Below, piece by piece: positions 5,264 through 13,736 of a stretch of 17,287 nt of DNA. The stretch is from Brevundimonas sp. UBA2388 (GTDB taxonomy: Bacteria > Pseudomonadota > Alphaproteobacteria > Caulobacterales > Caulobacteraceae). Location: the NCBI GenBank assembly GCA_002343425.1, contig DDSO01000067.1, forward strand, positions 11,426 to 28,712, in the 5' to 3' direction. The position numbers were made by a program, and so were the translations under genes. How positions within the stretch are numbered: the first letter of the stretch is position 1; each line of letters opens with the position of its first letter. A model generated the notes under the pieces. The model had not been told where the DNA came from and did not search any database. It worked only from the letters and a program-made list of their open reading frames with translations.

Positions 5264-6058
5264 ATGGCCGGAAATATTCCCATGAAAGCGCTTCGGGGCG
5301 TCGCCGTCGCGGCCTTGCTCTCGCTGGTCGCCGCCTGCGCCGGCGTCGCCCGTCCGGAGGCGTCGCGCCTGCCGGTCGTGACCGATCCGGCGCCCATCGT
5401 TTCGGGCACAATGCGGCGCTATCAGGTGCGCGGGCGCTGGTATCAGCCGGCCGAGCAACCCGGGTATGACGAGACCGGTCTGGCATCCTGGTACGGAGAA
5501 CAGTTCAACGGACGGCCCACGGCCACCGGCGAGCGGTTCGACATGCATGCCCTGACGGCCGCCCACAAGACCTTGCCGCTGCCCGGTCTGGTCGAGGTGA
5601 CCAATCTGGCCAACGGGCGGCGTATCGTGGTGCGCGTCAATGACCGCGGGCCTTTCGTCGACAACCGGATCATCGACCTGTCGCGCGGCTCGGCCGAGGC
5701 GCTGGGCATGCTGAACGCCGGCGTGGGCGAGGTCCGGGTCCGCTATCTGGGCCGGGCGCCGCGCACCGGCGGGGGAACGACCCTTCAATACGCCGCTGCC
5801 GGGCAGGCTCCGGCCCAGCGCCCCGGGCCTTCCGCGCGAGGCGACTACTGGATTCAGGCCGGCGCCTTCTCGGACCGCCGCGCTGCGCGGCGGGTTGCGG
5901 ACGAACTGGGCGACCGGGCGAGTGTGGACGGCGATCGCAATGACGGCCTGTTCCGGGTCCTGGTCGGCCCCTGGCCCGATCCCAACGCCGCCGAGCGGTC
6001 GCGTCAGGCGGTGATCGCACGCGGATACGCAGACGCCCTGTTGATATCGGCGCGCTGA
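5264..6058 (+). CDS. rlpA: RlpA family septal lipoprotein / lytic transglycosylase with SPOR domain
   Basis: RlpA proteins are envelope lipoproteins; characterised members cleave denuded peptidoglycan glycan strands at the septum. Numbered from ATG 5264 (264 aa): signal peptide with lipobox VAAC and Cys25 as the lipidation site, double-psi beta-barrel at about 70-165 (GLASWYGEQFNGRPTATGERF, LTAAHKTLP, VVRVNDRGPF) and a C-terminal SPOR domain at about 193-262 (YWIQAGAFSDRRAARRVADE) that binds denuded septal glycan. Candidate catalytic residues Glu90, His101 and Asp127 are present. The frame is open from 5168, but that start lies beside the tRNA promoter. ATG 5264 has AGGG at 5252-5255, and ATG 5282 is also possible. 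The gene starts the plus-strand run toward tmk and diverges from the tRNA. Confidence 0.9.
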   Translation: MAGNIPMKALRGVAVAALLSLVAACAGVARPEASRLPVVTDPAPIVSGTMRRYQVRGRWYQPAEQPGYDETGLASWYGEQFNGRPTATGERFDMHALTAAHKTLPLPGLVEVTNLANGRRIVVRVNDRGPFVDNRIIDLSRGSAEALGMLNAGVGEVRVRYLGRAPRTGGGTTLQYAAAGQAPAQRPGPSARGDYWIQAGAFSDRRAARRVADELGDRASVDGDRNDGLFRVLVGPWPDPNAAERSRQAVIARGYADALLISAR

Positions 6059-6095
6059 GGCTTGCTTGATCGCCCGCCGTCGCCATTGTGCGCCG

Positions 6096-6722
6096 GTGAC
6101 CCAGGGCAGATTCATCACGTTCGAAGGCGGCGAGGGGACCGGGAAGTCGACCCAGGCCGCACGGCTGGTCGACCGGCTGCGCGCGCTTGAGGTGGACGTC
6201 GTCCAGACCCGCGAGCCGGGCGGTTCGCCGGGCGCCGAGGACATTCGCGCCATTGCGCTCAACGGCGATGCGGGACGCTGGTCGCCGGTGACCGAGACCC
6301 TGCTGATGTTCGCCGCCCGCTCCGACCACCTGGAGCGCACCATCCGCCCCGCCCTGGAGGCCGGTCGCTGGGTGGTCTGTGACCGGTTTGCTGACTCGAG
6401 CCGGGCCTATCAGGGCGTTGGCGGGGGAACGCCGGCCGCGTTCATCGAGTCGCTGGACGCCGCTATCGTGGGCGCGACCCAGCCCGATCTGACGCTGATC
6501 TTCGACCTGCCGGTCGAGGTCGGGCTGGAGCGGGCGTTTGGCCGGGGTCTGTTCGAGACGCGGTTCGAGTCCAAGGGGCTGGAGTTCCATGAGCGTCTGC
6601 GCCGCGGCTTCCTCGATATCGCGGCCCGGTTCCCCGGACGCTGTGTCATCATCGACGCGGACGGCGATCAGGACGCGGTGGCTGCCCGGGTCTGGGCCGC
6701 CGTCGAGGCGCGGCTGCCGTGA
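6096..6722 (+). CDS. tmk: Thymidylate kinase
   Basis: Phosphorylates dTMP to dTDP for DNA synthesis, in the cytoplasm. From GTG 6096 (208 aa, the usual family length): P-loop GGEGTGKS at 11-18, the REPGG motif at 39-43, the substrate-binding motif DRFADSSRAYQG at 96-107 and a LID region near 145-160 (RGLFETRFESKGLEFHERL). A TTG at 6066 in the same frame has GAGG five bases upstream and would add 10 residues, so the start is open between the two. GTG 6096 fits homologues better but has no clear ribosome site. It starts just after rlpA and overlaps holB by 4 nt. Confidence 0.93.
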   Translation: MTQGRFITFEGGEGTGKSTQAARLVDRLRALEVDVVQTREPGGSPGAEDIRAIALNGDAGRWSPVTETLLMFAARSDHLERTIRPALEAGRWVVCDRFADSSRAYQGVGGGTPAAFIESLDAAIVGATQPDLTLIFDLPVEVGLERAFGRGLFETRFESKGLEFHERLRRGFLDIAARFPGRCVIIDADGDQDAVAARVWAAVEARLP

Positions 6723-7699
6723 GCGAGCACGCGCGGGATCGTTTTGACCTGGTCCCCGATGCGGCGGCCGAAGTCGCCTTCCTTGACGCGTTCGGCAAGG
6801 ACCGGCTGCACCACGCCTGGCTGCTTTGTGGACCGGAGGGTTCGGGCAAGGCGACCTTCGCCTTCCGGGCCGCGCGTCGCCTGCTGGGCGCCGCGCCCGA
6901 TCCGTCGCGCGGGCCTCTGGGGACCAGCCCGGACGATGCGGTGGCCCGGCTGGTCACGGCCCGGTCCCATCCCGACCTGCTGGTGCTGGAGCGGGCCGTT
7001 GAGGGCGGCAAGACGAAGAAGTCGATCTCGGTCGATCAGGCCCGCGAACTGCCCGAATTCTTCTCCAAGAGCCCGTCGCAGGCGCGCTATCGCGTGGCCA
7101 TCATCGACGCCGCCGACGATCTGAACCTCAACGCTGCCAACGCACTGCTGAAGGTGCTGGAAGAGCCTCCGGAGCGGGGCGTGCTGTTCCTCGTCACCCA
7201 TGCGCCGGGGCGGCTGCTGGCGACGATCCGGTCTCGCTGCCGCCGACTGGCCTTCCCGGTCTGGCCGCTGCATGCGCTGGAGGAACTGGTGCGCAACCGG
7301 ACCGGGGTGAGCTCGGGTGAGGCGGCGCGGATCGCAGGCATGGCGGGGGGCTCGCCGGGCCGGGCGCTCGCATTGGCTTCGGGCGCGACGCTGGAGGCCG
7401 ACCAGCTGGCCCAGGCCTGGGTCTCGGCGCCGAGCGTCGATCGGGCCGAGGCGCTGGCGGTCGCGGACAAATTCCGCGGTCCCGAGGGGCAGGACCGGTT
7501 CGAAACCCTGATGGACCGGCTCTCGGCGGCCGTGAAGGTGAGGGCGTTGGAGGAGGGGGCCTCCGGCGCGCGCTGGGCGGACCTGTGGAGCCGGCTGGCC
7601 GAACTGCCAGACCGCACGGCCGCCATCAATCTGGACCGGGCAGATGTGCTGGCCGGGGCGCTGGCGGACCTGCAGCGCGTCAAGGCGGGCGGCGGATGA
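6719..7699 (+). CDS. holB: DNA polymerase III subunit delta'
   Basis: Part of the clamp-loader complex that places the sliding clamp on primed DNA. The 326-aa protein shows the AAA+ pattern: P-loop-like GPEGSGKA at 38-45, the Walker B region VAIIDAADDLN at 126-136, NALLKVLEEPPE at 141-152 and the sensor or arginine-finger motif IRSRCRRLAF at 170-179. The C-terminal part is helical. The four-Cys zinc module found in enterobacterial delta' is not visible. GTG start in a 4-nt overlap (GTGA) with the tmk stop, which shows translational coupling. Confidence 0.92.
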   Translation: MSEHARDRFDLVPDAAAEVAFLDAFGKDRLHHAWLLCGPEGSGKATFAFRAARRLLGAAPDPSRGPLGTSPDDAVARLVTARSHPDLLVLERAVEGGKTKKSISVDQARELPEFFSKSPSQARYRVAIIDAADDLNLNAANALLKVLEEPPERGVLFLVTHAPGRLLATIRSRCRRLAFPVWPLHALEELVRNRTGVSSGEAARIAGMAGGSPGRALALASGATLEADQLAQAWVSAPSVDRAEALAVADKFRGPEGQDRFETLMDRLSAAVKVRALEEGASGARWADLWSRLAELPDRTAAINLDRADVLAGALADLQRVKAGGG

Positions 7700-8484
7700 T
7701 CATCGACAGCCACGTCAATCTGCACGCGCCCCAGTTCGACGAGGATCGCGACGCCGTCATCGCCCGGGCACGCGAGGCCGGGGTGCAGATGATGGTCGAG
7801 ATCTCCGACAAGCTGTCGACCTTCGAGGCTACCCACGGGCTGGCCATGGCTCATGATGACATCTGGTGCACGGTCGGGGCTCATCCGCATGAGGCGAAGG
7901 ACCATGTCGACCTGAGCGCAGACCGGCTGATCGAACTGGCGGCGCGGCCGCGGGTCGTCGGCATCGGAGAGTGCGGGCTGGACTTCCACTACGATCTCAG
8001 CCCCCGCGACGTACAGGCGGCGGTGTTCCGGACCCACATCCACGCCGCCCGGCGGACGGGCCTGCCCCTGGTCGTGCATACGCGCGAGGCCGATGACGTC
8101 ATGGCTGGAATTCTGGCCGAGGAGCAGGCGGACGGGCCGTTCCACTTCCTGATGCACTGCTACACCAGCGGCCCGGAACTGGCGGAAAAAGCGGCGGAAC
8201 TTGGAGCGTGGTTCTCGGTCTCGGGCATCGCCACCTTCAAGGCCGCGAACGAGGTACGCGCGATCGTGGCGGCCATGCCGGCCGACCGCATCATCGTCGA
8301 GACCGACTGTCCCTATCTCGCGCCCATGCCGCATCGGGGGCGGCGGAATGAGCCGGCCTATGTGGTTCATGTGCTGGACAAGCTGGCGGAAATCCGTGGC
8401 TGGAGCCGTGATGAGGCGGAAACGCGCACGACTGACTCCTTCTTCGCCCTGTTCGATCGCATCCCGAGACCGGCAGGAGCATGA
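7696..8484 (+). CDS. tatD: TatD family metal-dependent DNase
   Basis: TatD proteins are TIM-barrel metal-dependent 3'-5' exonucleases of the amidohydrolase type. The 262-aa protein keeps GIGECGLDF (Glu92), LVVHTREA (His128), LMHCYTSG (His154) and VETDCPYLAP (Asp204), the usual ligands. The N-terminal motif is odd: the family's H-x-H-L-D is here DSHVNLH, so His6 is present but the second His is Asn8. His10 may take part. The ATG overlaps the holB stop by 4 nt (ATGA). It forms an operon with tmk-holB and the MBL gene. Confidence 0.92.
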   Translation: MIIDSHVNLHAPQFDEDRDAVIARAREAGVQMMVEISDKLSTFEATHGLAMAHDDIWCTVGAHPHEAKDHVDLSADRLIELAARPRVVGIGECGLDFHYDLSPRDVQAAVFRTHIHAARRTGLPLVVHTREADDVMAGILAEEQADGPFHFLMHCYTSGPELAEKAAELGAWFSVSGIATFKAANEVRAIVAAMPADRIIVETDCPYLAPMPHRGRRNEPAYVVHVLDKLAEIRGWSRDEAETRTTDSFFALFDRIPRPAGA

Positions 8485-9308
8485 GAGCCTTGGGCGAGCT
8501 GGAGTTCGTCATCCTCGGCTGCGGCTCGTCGGGCGGCGTGCCGCGTGGTGACGGCGACTGGGGCGATTGTGATCCGGCGGAGCCGAAGAACTATCGCACC
8601 CGCTGCTCGCTGCTGGTTCGGCGGCACGGGCCGGCTGGCGTGACCTGCGTGCTGATCGACACCTCGCCTGACCTGCGCGCGCAGATGCTGGCCGCCGGCG
8701 TCCGTCACGTGGACGCCGTGCTCTACACCCATGACCATGCTGATCAGGTCCATGGGATCGACGATTTGCGGGTCTTCGCCATGCGCACCCGGCGGCGCAT
8801 TCCGGCCTGGATGGATGCCGCGACTCGGGACGCGCTGACCGGGCGGTTTCCGTATATTTTCAAAAGCCAGGAAGGCTATCCGGCGATTCTGGACGAGATG
8901 GCCATCCCGCCGCACGGCGAAGCCTGGTCGGTCGATGGCGCCGGCGGCCTCCTGCCCGTCGTGACCTTCGATCAGGCGCATGGTCCGATCCGCTCGGTCG
9001 GCTATCGCATCGGGCCGGTGGCCTATTCCAGCGACGTGTCCGACCTCGACGAGGCGGCGATCGAGGCGGTGCGAGGATGCGACCTCTGGATCGTCGACGC
9101 CTTGCGCTGGACGCCGCATCCGACCCACGCCCATGTCGAGAAGACGCTGGACTGGATCGCCCGGTCGGGCGTGAAGCGCGCCGTCCTGACCAATCTGCAT
9201 CTCGACCTCGACTACAACGCCCTGAAGGCCGCCGTGCCCGCCAGTGTCGATGTCGCCTACGATGGCTGGACGGCGCGGCTTTCGCTTGAGACCGGAGCGC
9301 CCCGATGA
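8481..9308 (+). CDS. MBL-fold metallo-hydrolase (PhnP-like)
   Basis: Cytoplasmic metallo-beta-lactamase-fold hydrolase of 275 aa, probably a phosphodiesterase of the PhnP/cyclic-phosphate group. Visible are the opening LGCGSSGGVP at 12-21, the metal motif THDHADQVHGIDDLR at 83-97, a YSSDVSD metal site and TNLHLDLDY near the end. In the usual HxHxDH motif the last His is Gln89 here. The next residues keep HGIDDLR. Position after tatD is common in alphaproteobacteria. The ATG overlaps the tatD stop by 4 nt. The substrate is unknown. Confidence 0.85.
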   Translation: MRALGELEFVILGCGSSGGVPRGDGDWGDCDPAEPKNYRTRCSLLVRRHGPAGVTCVLIDTSPDLRAQMLAAGVRHVDAVLYTHDHADQVHGIDDLRVFAMRTRRRIPAWMDAATRDALTGRFPYIFKSQEGYPAILDEMAIPPHGEAWSVDGAGGLLPVVTFDQAHGPIRSVGYRIGPVAYSSDVSDLDEAAIEAVRGCDLWIVDALRWTPHPTHAHVEKTLDWIARSGVKRAVLTNLHLDLDYNALKAAVPASVDVAYDGWTARLSLETGAPR

Positions 9309-10378
9309 ACCGTCTGCTGTACCTCGTCTGCGGCCTCGCCGCCCTGATGTTGTCGTCGGCGTCCGTCGCCCAGCCGGCGCCGGCCGAAGGGGATTTCAGC
9401 GCTGCCGGTTTCACCCTGACATCCGGCCAGTCCCTGCCGGAACTGCGGATGCATTACCGGACCCTCGGCCAGCCGCGGCGGGGTGCGGACGGGCGGGTCG
9501 AGAATGCGGTCCTGCTGCTGCACGGGACAGGCGGGACGGGGGCCCAGTTCCTGTCGCCGCAGTTCGCGGGTGAGCTGTTCGGGCCCGGACAGCCGCTGGA
9601 TATCACGCGCTACTACATCATCATGCCCGACAACCTCGGCCACGGCGGGTCTTCGAAGCCCTCGGACGGGCAACGGGCCCGGTTTCCGGAATATGGCTAT
9701 GCCGACATGGTCGAGGCTCAGCGGCGGCTGCTGGTCGACGGGCTGGGGGTCGACCGGGTGCGGCTGATGCTCGGCACCTCGATGGGCTGTATGCACATCT
9801 TCGTCTGGGCCGGGACCTATCCGGATTTCGCCGAGGCCCTGATGCCGATGGCCTGCCAGCCGACGGCGATCGTCGGGCGTAACCGGCTGTGGCGGACCAT
9901 GCTGAAGGACGCGATCCGCAGCGATCCGGCCTGGGCGGGCGGCGACTATACCGCCCAGCCGGTCGAGGGGCTGCGCACGGCGGTCGATCTACTGCTGCTG
10001 GCGGGCTCGGCGCCGATGGCGATGCAGCAGGATCTGGCGACGCCTGCGGCGGTGGACGCCTATCTGTCCGCCCAGATGGACCGGCGCCTGCCCGCGCTGG
10101 ACGCCAATGACCTCTGGTACCAGGTCAACGCCTCGTTCGACTACGACCCCTCGGACGGGCTGGAGCGGATCACGGCCCCGATGACCTGGATCAACTCGGC
10201 GGACGACTTCATCAACCCGCCCGAGCTGGGGTTGGCGGAGCAGTTCGTGCCGCGCATCACCGGGGTCCGGTACCGTCTTGTCCCCAACAGTCCCGCCGGC
10301 AAGGGCCATGGGACCCATACCTGGGCTGTATTCTGGAAAGCAGATCTGATCGACCTGCTGGCCCGGACCGAAGACTAG
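9305..10378 (+). CDS. Exported alpha/beta hydrolase, homoserine O-acetyltransferase-like
   Basis: 357 aa with a Sec signal peptide (about 1-22, ALMLSSASVAQ), so a periplasmic enzyme. The fold and sequence resemble the MetX/homoserine acetyltransferase group: oxyanion HGTGGTG at 73-79, MPDNLGHGGSSKP at 107-119, nucleophile Ser159 in GTSMG, acid Asp300 or Asp301 (INSADDFINP) and His338 (GHGTHTWA). True homoserine acetyltransferase is cytoplasmic, so the export signal points to another ester substrate, which cannot be named. It overlaps the MBL gene by 4 nt and ends tail to tail with hemB, their stop codons sharing CTAG. Confidence 0.85.
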   Translation: MNRLLYLVCGLAALMLSSASVAQPAPAEGDFSAAGFTLTSGQSLPELRMHYRTLGQPRRGADGRVENAVLLLHGTGGTGAQFLSPQFAGELFGPGQPLDITRYYIIMPDNLGHGGSSKPSDGQRARFPEYGYADMVEAQRRLLVDGLGVDRVRLMLGTSMGCMHIFVWAGTYPDFAEALMPMACQPTAIVGRNRLWRTMLKDAIRSDPAWAGGDYTAQPVEGLRTAVDLLLLAGSAPMAMQQDLATPAAVDAYLSAQMDRRLPALDANDLWYQVNASFDYDPSDGLERITAPMTWINSADDFINPPELGLAEQFVPRITGVRYRLVPNSPAGKGHGTHTWAVFWKADLIDLLARTED

Positions 10379-11379
10379 GCGCCCATCAATCTCGCCGCCT
10401 GCGGAGCGAAATAGGTCAGGACCCCGGCGCAGCCGGCGCGCTTGAAGGCGTGCAGGCTTTCGAGGATGGCGCGGTCCTCGTCGAGCCAGCCGTTGGCCAT
10501 GGCGGCGCGCATCATCGCGTACTCGCCGGACACCTGGTAGGCGAAGGTCGGGACCTTGAAGGTCTCGCTAACCCGCTGAACAATATCGAGATACAGCATC
10601 CCGGGCTTGACCATGACAGCGTCGGCGCCCTCGCTGATATCCATGGCCACCTCGCGCAGGGCCTCGTCGGAATTGGCGTAGTCCATCTGGTATGTCTTCT
10701 TGTCCCCGATCAGGGCCTTCGCCGACCCGACGGCGTCGCGATAGGGGCCGTAGAAGGCCGAGGCGTATTTGGCGGCATAGGACAGGATCAGCACGTCGTG
10801 GAAGGCGTTGGCCTCCAGCGCCTCTCGGATCGCCTGCACCCGGCCGTCCATCATGTCCGAAGGGGCGACGACGTCGGCCCCGGCATGGGCGTGGATGAAG
10901 GCCTGTTCGGCCAGGCGTTCGAGGCTGGCGTCATTGAGGATGCAACCGTCCTCGACCACGCCGTCGTGGCCGTGGTCGGTGTAGCAGTCCAGCGCAACGT
11001 CCGTGATCACGCCGATTTCGGGGGCGGCGTCCTTGATGGCCTTGATGCAGGCGGGGATCAGACCGTCGGGGTCGGTCGCGCCGGTGCCGATGGCGTCCTT
11101 GATCGCGCCGTCGACATTGGGAAACAGGGCCACGGCGGGGATGCCGAGGTCGCGCGCCTCGACGGCGGCGGCGGCGGCGGCCTTGGGCGACAGGCGGAAG
11201 ACGCCCGGCATGGAGGCGACCGGAACGCGGTCCTCGGCGCCGTCATGGACGATCAGGGGCCAGACCAGATCGGTGGGCGTCAGCACGGTCTCGGCCACGA
11301 GCCGCCGGACCCAGGGGCTGCTGCGCAGGCGGCGAGGGCGGGCATAGGGGAAGGCGGCGGGGGCGAAGGGCTGGGTCAT
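10375..11379 (-). CDS. hemB: Delta-aminolevulinic acid dehydratase (porphobilinogen synthase)
   Basis: Condenses two 5-aminolevulinate molecules to porphobilinogen in haem synthesis, in the cytoplasm. 334 aa, the normal length. Schiff-base lysines are Lys204 (LSYAAKYASAFYGP) and Lys258 (AVMVKPGM). The metal region DVALDCYTDHGHDG at 127-140 has Asp in place of most Cys ligands of zinc enzymes, so this is the Mg-type seen in many alphaproteobacteria. The ATG at 11379 has GAGG just upstream and GGGAG further up. The gene is alone on its strand here, divergent from the acyl-CoA dehydrogenase. Confidence 0.96.
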   Translation of the reverse strand: MTQPFAPAAFPYARPRRLRSSPWVRRLVAETVLTPTDLVWPLIVHDGAEDRVPVASMPGVFRLSPKAAAAAAVEARDLGIPAVALFPNVDGAIKDAIGTGATDPDGLIPACIKAIKDAAPEIGVITDVALDCYTDHGHDGVVEDGCILNDASLERLAEQAFIHAHAGADVVAPSDMMDGRVQAIREALEANAFHDVLILSYAAKYASAFYGPYRDAVGSAKALIGDKKTYQMDYANSDEALREVAMDISEGADAVMVKPGMLYLDIVQRVSETFKVPTFAYQVSGEYAMMRAAMANGWLDEDRAILESLHAFKRAGCAGVLTYFAPQAARLMGA

Positions 11380-11394
11380 GGGGCCTCATAGCTC

Positions 11395-11415
11395 CCTTCT
11401 CCCCATGCGAGAAGG
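11395..11415. repeat. REP-like palindrome between hemB and the acyl-CoA dehydrogenase gene
   Basis: Perfect 7-bp inverted repeat CCTTCTC (11395-11401) and GAGAAGG (11409-11415) with a 7-nt loop, in the short divergent gap. Similar CCTTCTCCC...GGGAGAAGG palindromes recur between genes in many alphaproteobacteria, so it is probably a member of such a family. Its position also allows an effect on hemB leader RNA. Confidence 0.55.
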
Positions 11416-11456
11416 TTTGCCCTAGAAGGCGCGTAAAGACTGAAAGGAAACGCCCC

Positions 11457-12596
11457 ATGGACTTCGCCCTCAACGACGACCAGCGCGCCATCCAGGACGC
11501 GGCCCGGCAATTCGCCGAGGCCGAACTGGCCCAGCACAGCGCCGAATGGGACGAGACCAAACATTTCCCCGTCGATATCATGCGTCTGGCGGCCGAGATG
11601 GGCTTCTGCGGCATCTACACCGGCGAGGCGCACGGTGGCATGGCGCTCGGCCGGGTCGAGGCGGCGCTGATCTTCGAGGAGCTGTCGCGCGGCGACGTTT
11701 CGACGGCCGCCTTCATCTCGATCCACAACATGGCCACCTGGATGATCGACAAATTCGGCTCCGACGACCTGCGCGGCCGCTATGTCTCGTCGCTGGTGAC
11801 GATGGAGAAGATCGCCAGCTATTGCCTGACCGAGCCGGGCTCTGGCTCGGATGCGGCAGGCCTGCGCACGACGGCGAAGCGCGACGGCGACCACTGGGTG
11901 CTGAACGGATCCAAGGCTTTCATCTCGGGCGCCGGGACCTCGGACGTCTATGTCGTCATGGCCCGCACCGGAGCGGACGGGCCCAAGGGCATCTCGACCT
12001 TCGTGGTGGAGAAGGATGCGCCCGGCCTGAGCTTCGGGGCGCAGGAGAAGAAGATGGGCTGGAATAGCCAGCCCACCGCCATCGTCGCCTTCGACGATTG
12101 CCGCGTCCCGGCAGCCAATCTGCTGGGCAAGGAAGGCGACGGCTTCCGCTACGCCATGATGGGTCTGGACGGCGGCCGGCTGAACATCGCGGCCTGTTCG
12201 CTGGGCGGGGCCCGGCTCGCGCTGGAGACGACGCAGGCTTACGTCACGACCCGCAAACAGTTCGGCAGGCCGCTGTCGGACTTCCAGAACACCCAGTTCA
12301 AACTGGCCGACATGGCGACCCAGCTGGAGGCCTGCCGGCTGATGGTGCTCCGCGGCGCCTGGGCGATCGACACCAATCATCCCGAAAAGACCAAATGGTG
12401 CGCCATGGCCAAGCGCATGACCACCGACGCCTGTTTCCAGATCGCCGACGAGGCCCTGCAACTGCACGGCGGCTACGGCTATCTGAAGGACTATCCGCTG
12501 GAGCGGATCGTGCGCGACCTGCGGGTGCACCGCATCCTTGAGGGGACGAACGAGATCATGCGGGTGATTACGGCGCGTGAGATGTTGCGGCAGTGA
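11457..12596 (+). CDS. Acyl-CoA dehydrogenase, isobutyryl-CoA dehydrogenase-like
   Basis: FAD-dependent enzyme, 379 aa. Visible features: N-terminal helices (MDFALNDDQRAIQDAARQFA), FAD/substrate motif CLTEPGSGSDAAGL near 125-138, NGSKAFISGAG near 150-160, GRLNIAACSLGGA, the RKQFGRPL helix start, QLHGGYGYLKDYPLERI and the catalytic Glu362 in ILEGTNEIMR. The context (3-hydroxyisobutyryl-CoA hydrolase and dehydrogenase downstream) points to oxidation of isobutyryl-CoA to methacrylyl-CoA in valine breakdown. Short branched-chain or other short-chain acyl-CoA is the alternative. ATG with AAGGAAA upstream. Probably the first gene of the rightward catabolic operon. Confidence 0.9.
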   Translation: MDFALNDDQRAIQDAARQFAEAELAQHSAEWDETKHFPVDIMRLAAEMGFCGIYTGEAHGGMALGRVEAALIFEELSRGDVSTAAFISIHNMATWMIDKFGSDDLRGRYVSSLVTMEKIASYCLTEPGSGSDAAGLRTTAKRDGDHWVLNGSKAFISGAGTSDVYVVMARTGADGPKGISTFVVEKDAPGLSFGAQEKKMGWNSQPTAIVAFDDCRVPAANLLGKEGDGFRYAMMGLDGGRLNIAACSLGGARLALETTQAYVTTRKQFGRPLSDFQNTQFKLADMATQLEACRLMVLRGAWAIDTNHPEKTKWCAMAKRMTTDACFQIADEALQLHGGYGYLKDYPLERIVRDLRVHRILEGTNEIMRVITAREMLRQ

Positions 12597-12619
12597 GCCT
12601 GCGCCCGTAGGTCAGCGCC

Positions 12620-13669
12620 ATGAGTGAGTCCGAAGTCCTGACCCGCGTCGAATCCGGCGTCGGCCGCATCACCCTGAACCGGCCGAAGGCCCTGCACGCG
12701 CTGAACCGCGCCATGTGTGAGGCGATGACCGAGGCCTTGCTGGCCTGGCGCGAGGATGACGGCGTGCATTCGGTGCTGATCGACCACGCCGGCGAGCGCG
12801 GCTTCTGCGCCGGCGGCGATATCCGCATGATCGCCGAGAGCGGGGCAGGGGATGCGTCGGAGGCCAAGGCCTTCTTCAAGGTCGAATACCGGCTGAACCA
12901 TTTGATGTTCGAATATCCGAAGCCGATCACGGCGATCGTCGACGGCATCGTCATGGGCGGCGGCGTCGGCATCAGCGAGCCGGCGGACATCCGCATCGCC
13001 ACCGAACGCACCACCTACGCCATGCCCGAAACCGGCATCGGCCTGTTCCCGGATGTCGGCGGCGGCTGGTTTCTGCCGCGGCTGCCGAGCCAGACCGGCG
13101 TCTGGCTGGCCCTGACCGGGGCGCGGCTGAAGGCGGCGGATACGGTGGCGCTGGGCATCCACACCCATTTCGTGCCCGCCGAACGGGTCGAGGCGCTCAA
13201 GGCCGCCCTGCTGGCTCATCCGGCCAATCCGCACGCCGTCGCCGCCAGTTTCGCGGAAGTCGCCGGTCCGGCGCCCACCGCAGAACACCACGAGGCGATC
13301 GACCGGCTGTTCGCCTTCGACACGGTCGAGGACATCTTCGCCGCGCTGGAGGCGGACGGGTCGGACTGGGCGCTGGCCCAGCTGGCGACGCTGAAGACCA
13401 AGTCGCCGCAATCGCTGAAGGTCACGCTGCGGCAGTTGCGGCTCGGCGCGTCCCATGAGTCCTTCGCCGACAATATGGCGCTGGAATACCGGCTGGGCGG
13501 CCGCGTGGTCCGCACCCACGACTTCCAGGAAGGCGTCCGCGCCGTCGTGGTGGACAAGGACAATACGCCGAACTGGTCGCCCGCCGATTTGTCCGGCATC
13601 AGCGAGGCCGAACTCGACCGGCTGTTTGCGCCGCTTCCGGCCGGGCAGGAGTGGACGCCTCTGGACTGA
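12620..13669 (+). CDS. 3-hydroxyisobutyryl-CoA hydrolase (crotonase superfamily)
   Basis: Releases 3-hydroxyisobutyrate from its CoA ester in valine degradation. 349 aa, the length typical of HIBCH rather than of enoyl-CoA hydratase (about 260). Visible: ITLNRPKALHALN at 17-29, oxyanion-hole ERGFCAGGDIRM at 59-70, VDGIVMGGGVGIS at 107-119, PETGIGLFPDVGGG at 136-149 with Glu137 and Asp145, and the HIBCH-specific end DFQEGVRAVVVDKDNTPNW. It starts 23 bp after the dehydrogenase stop. AGG precedes the ATG. The hydratase step between the two enzymes must be encoded elsewhere. Confidence 0.92.
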   Translation: MSESEVLTRVESGVGRITLNRPKALHALNRAMCEAMTEALLAWREDDGVHSVLIDHAGERGFCAGGDIRMIAESGAGDASEAKAFFKVEYRLNHLMFEYPKPITAIVDGIVMGGGVGISEPADIRIATERTTYAMPETGIGLFPDVGGGWFLPRLPSQTGVWLALTGARLKAADTVALGIHTHFVPAERVEALKAALLAHPANPHAVAASFAEVAGPAPTAEHHEAIDRLFAFDTVEDIFAALEADGSDWALAQLATLKTKSPQSLKVTLRQLRLGASHESFADNMALEYRLGGRVVRTHDFQEGVRAVVVDKDNTPNWSPADLSGISEAELDRLFAPLPAGQEWTPLD

Positions 13670-13736
13670 GCGCACACGGGCCTTGCTCCGAACCCCCTTC
13701 CGCGCGCAGATGCCGCCGTCGTTTCGGGAGAACATC

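Noticed and set aside
10450..11391. A 313-residue plus-strand frame opposite hemB, and similar long frames opposite other genes
   Set aside because: These are long only because of high GC. The sequences are Gly/Val/Arg-rich without family motifs, while the other strand encodes clear enzymes.
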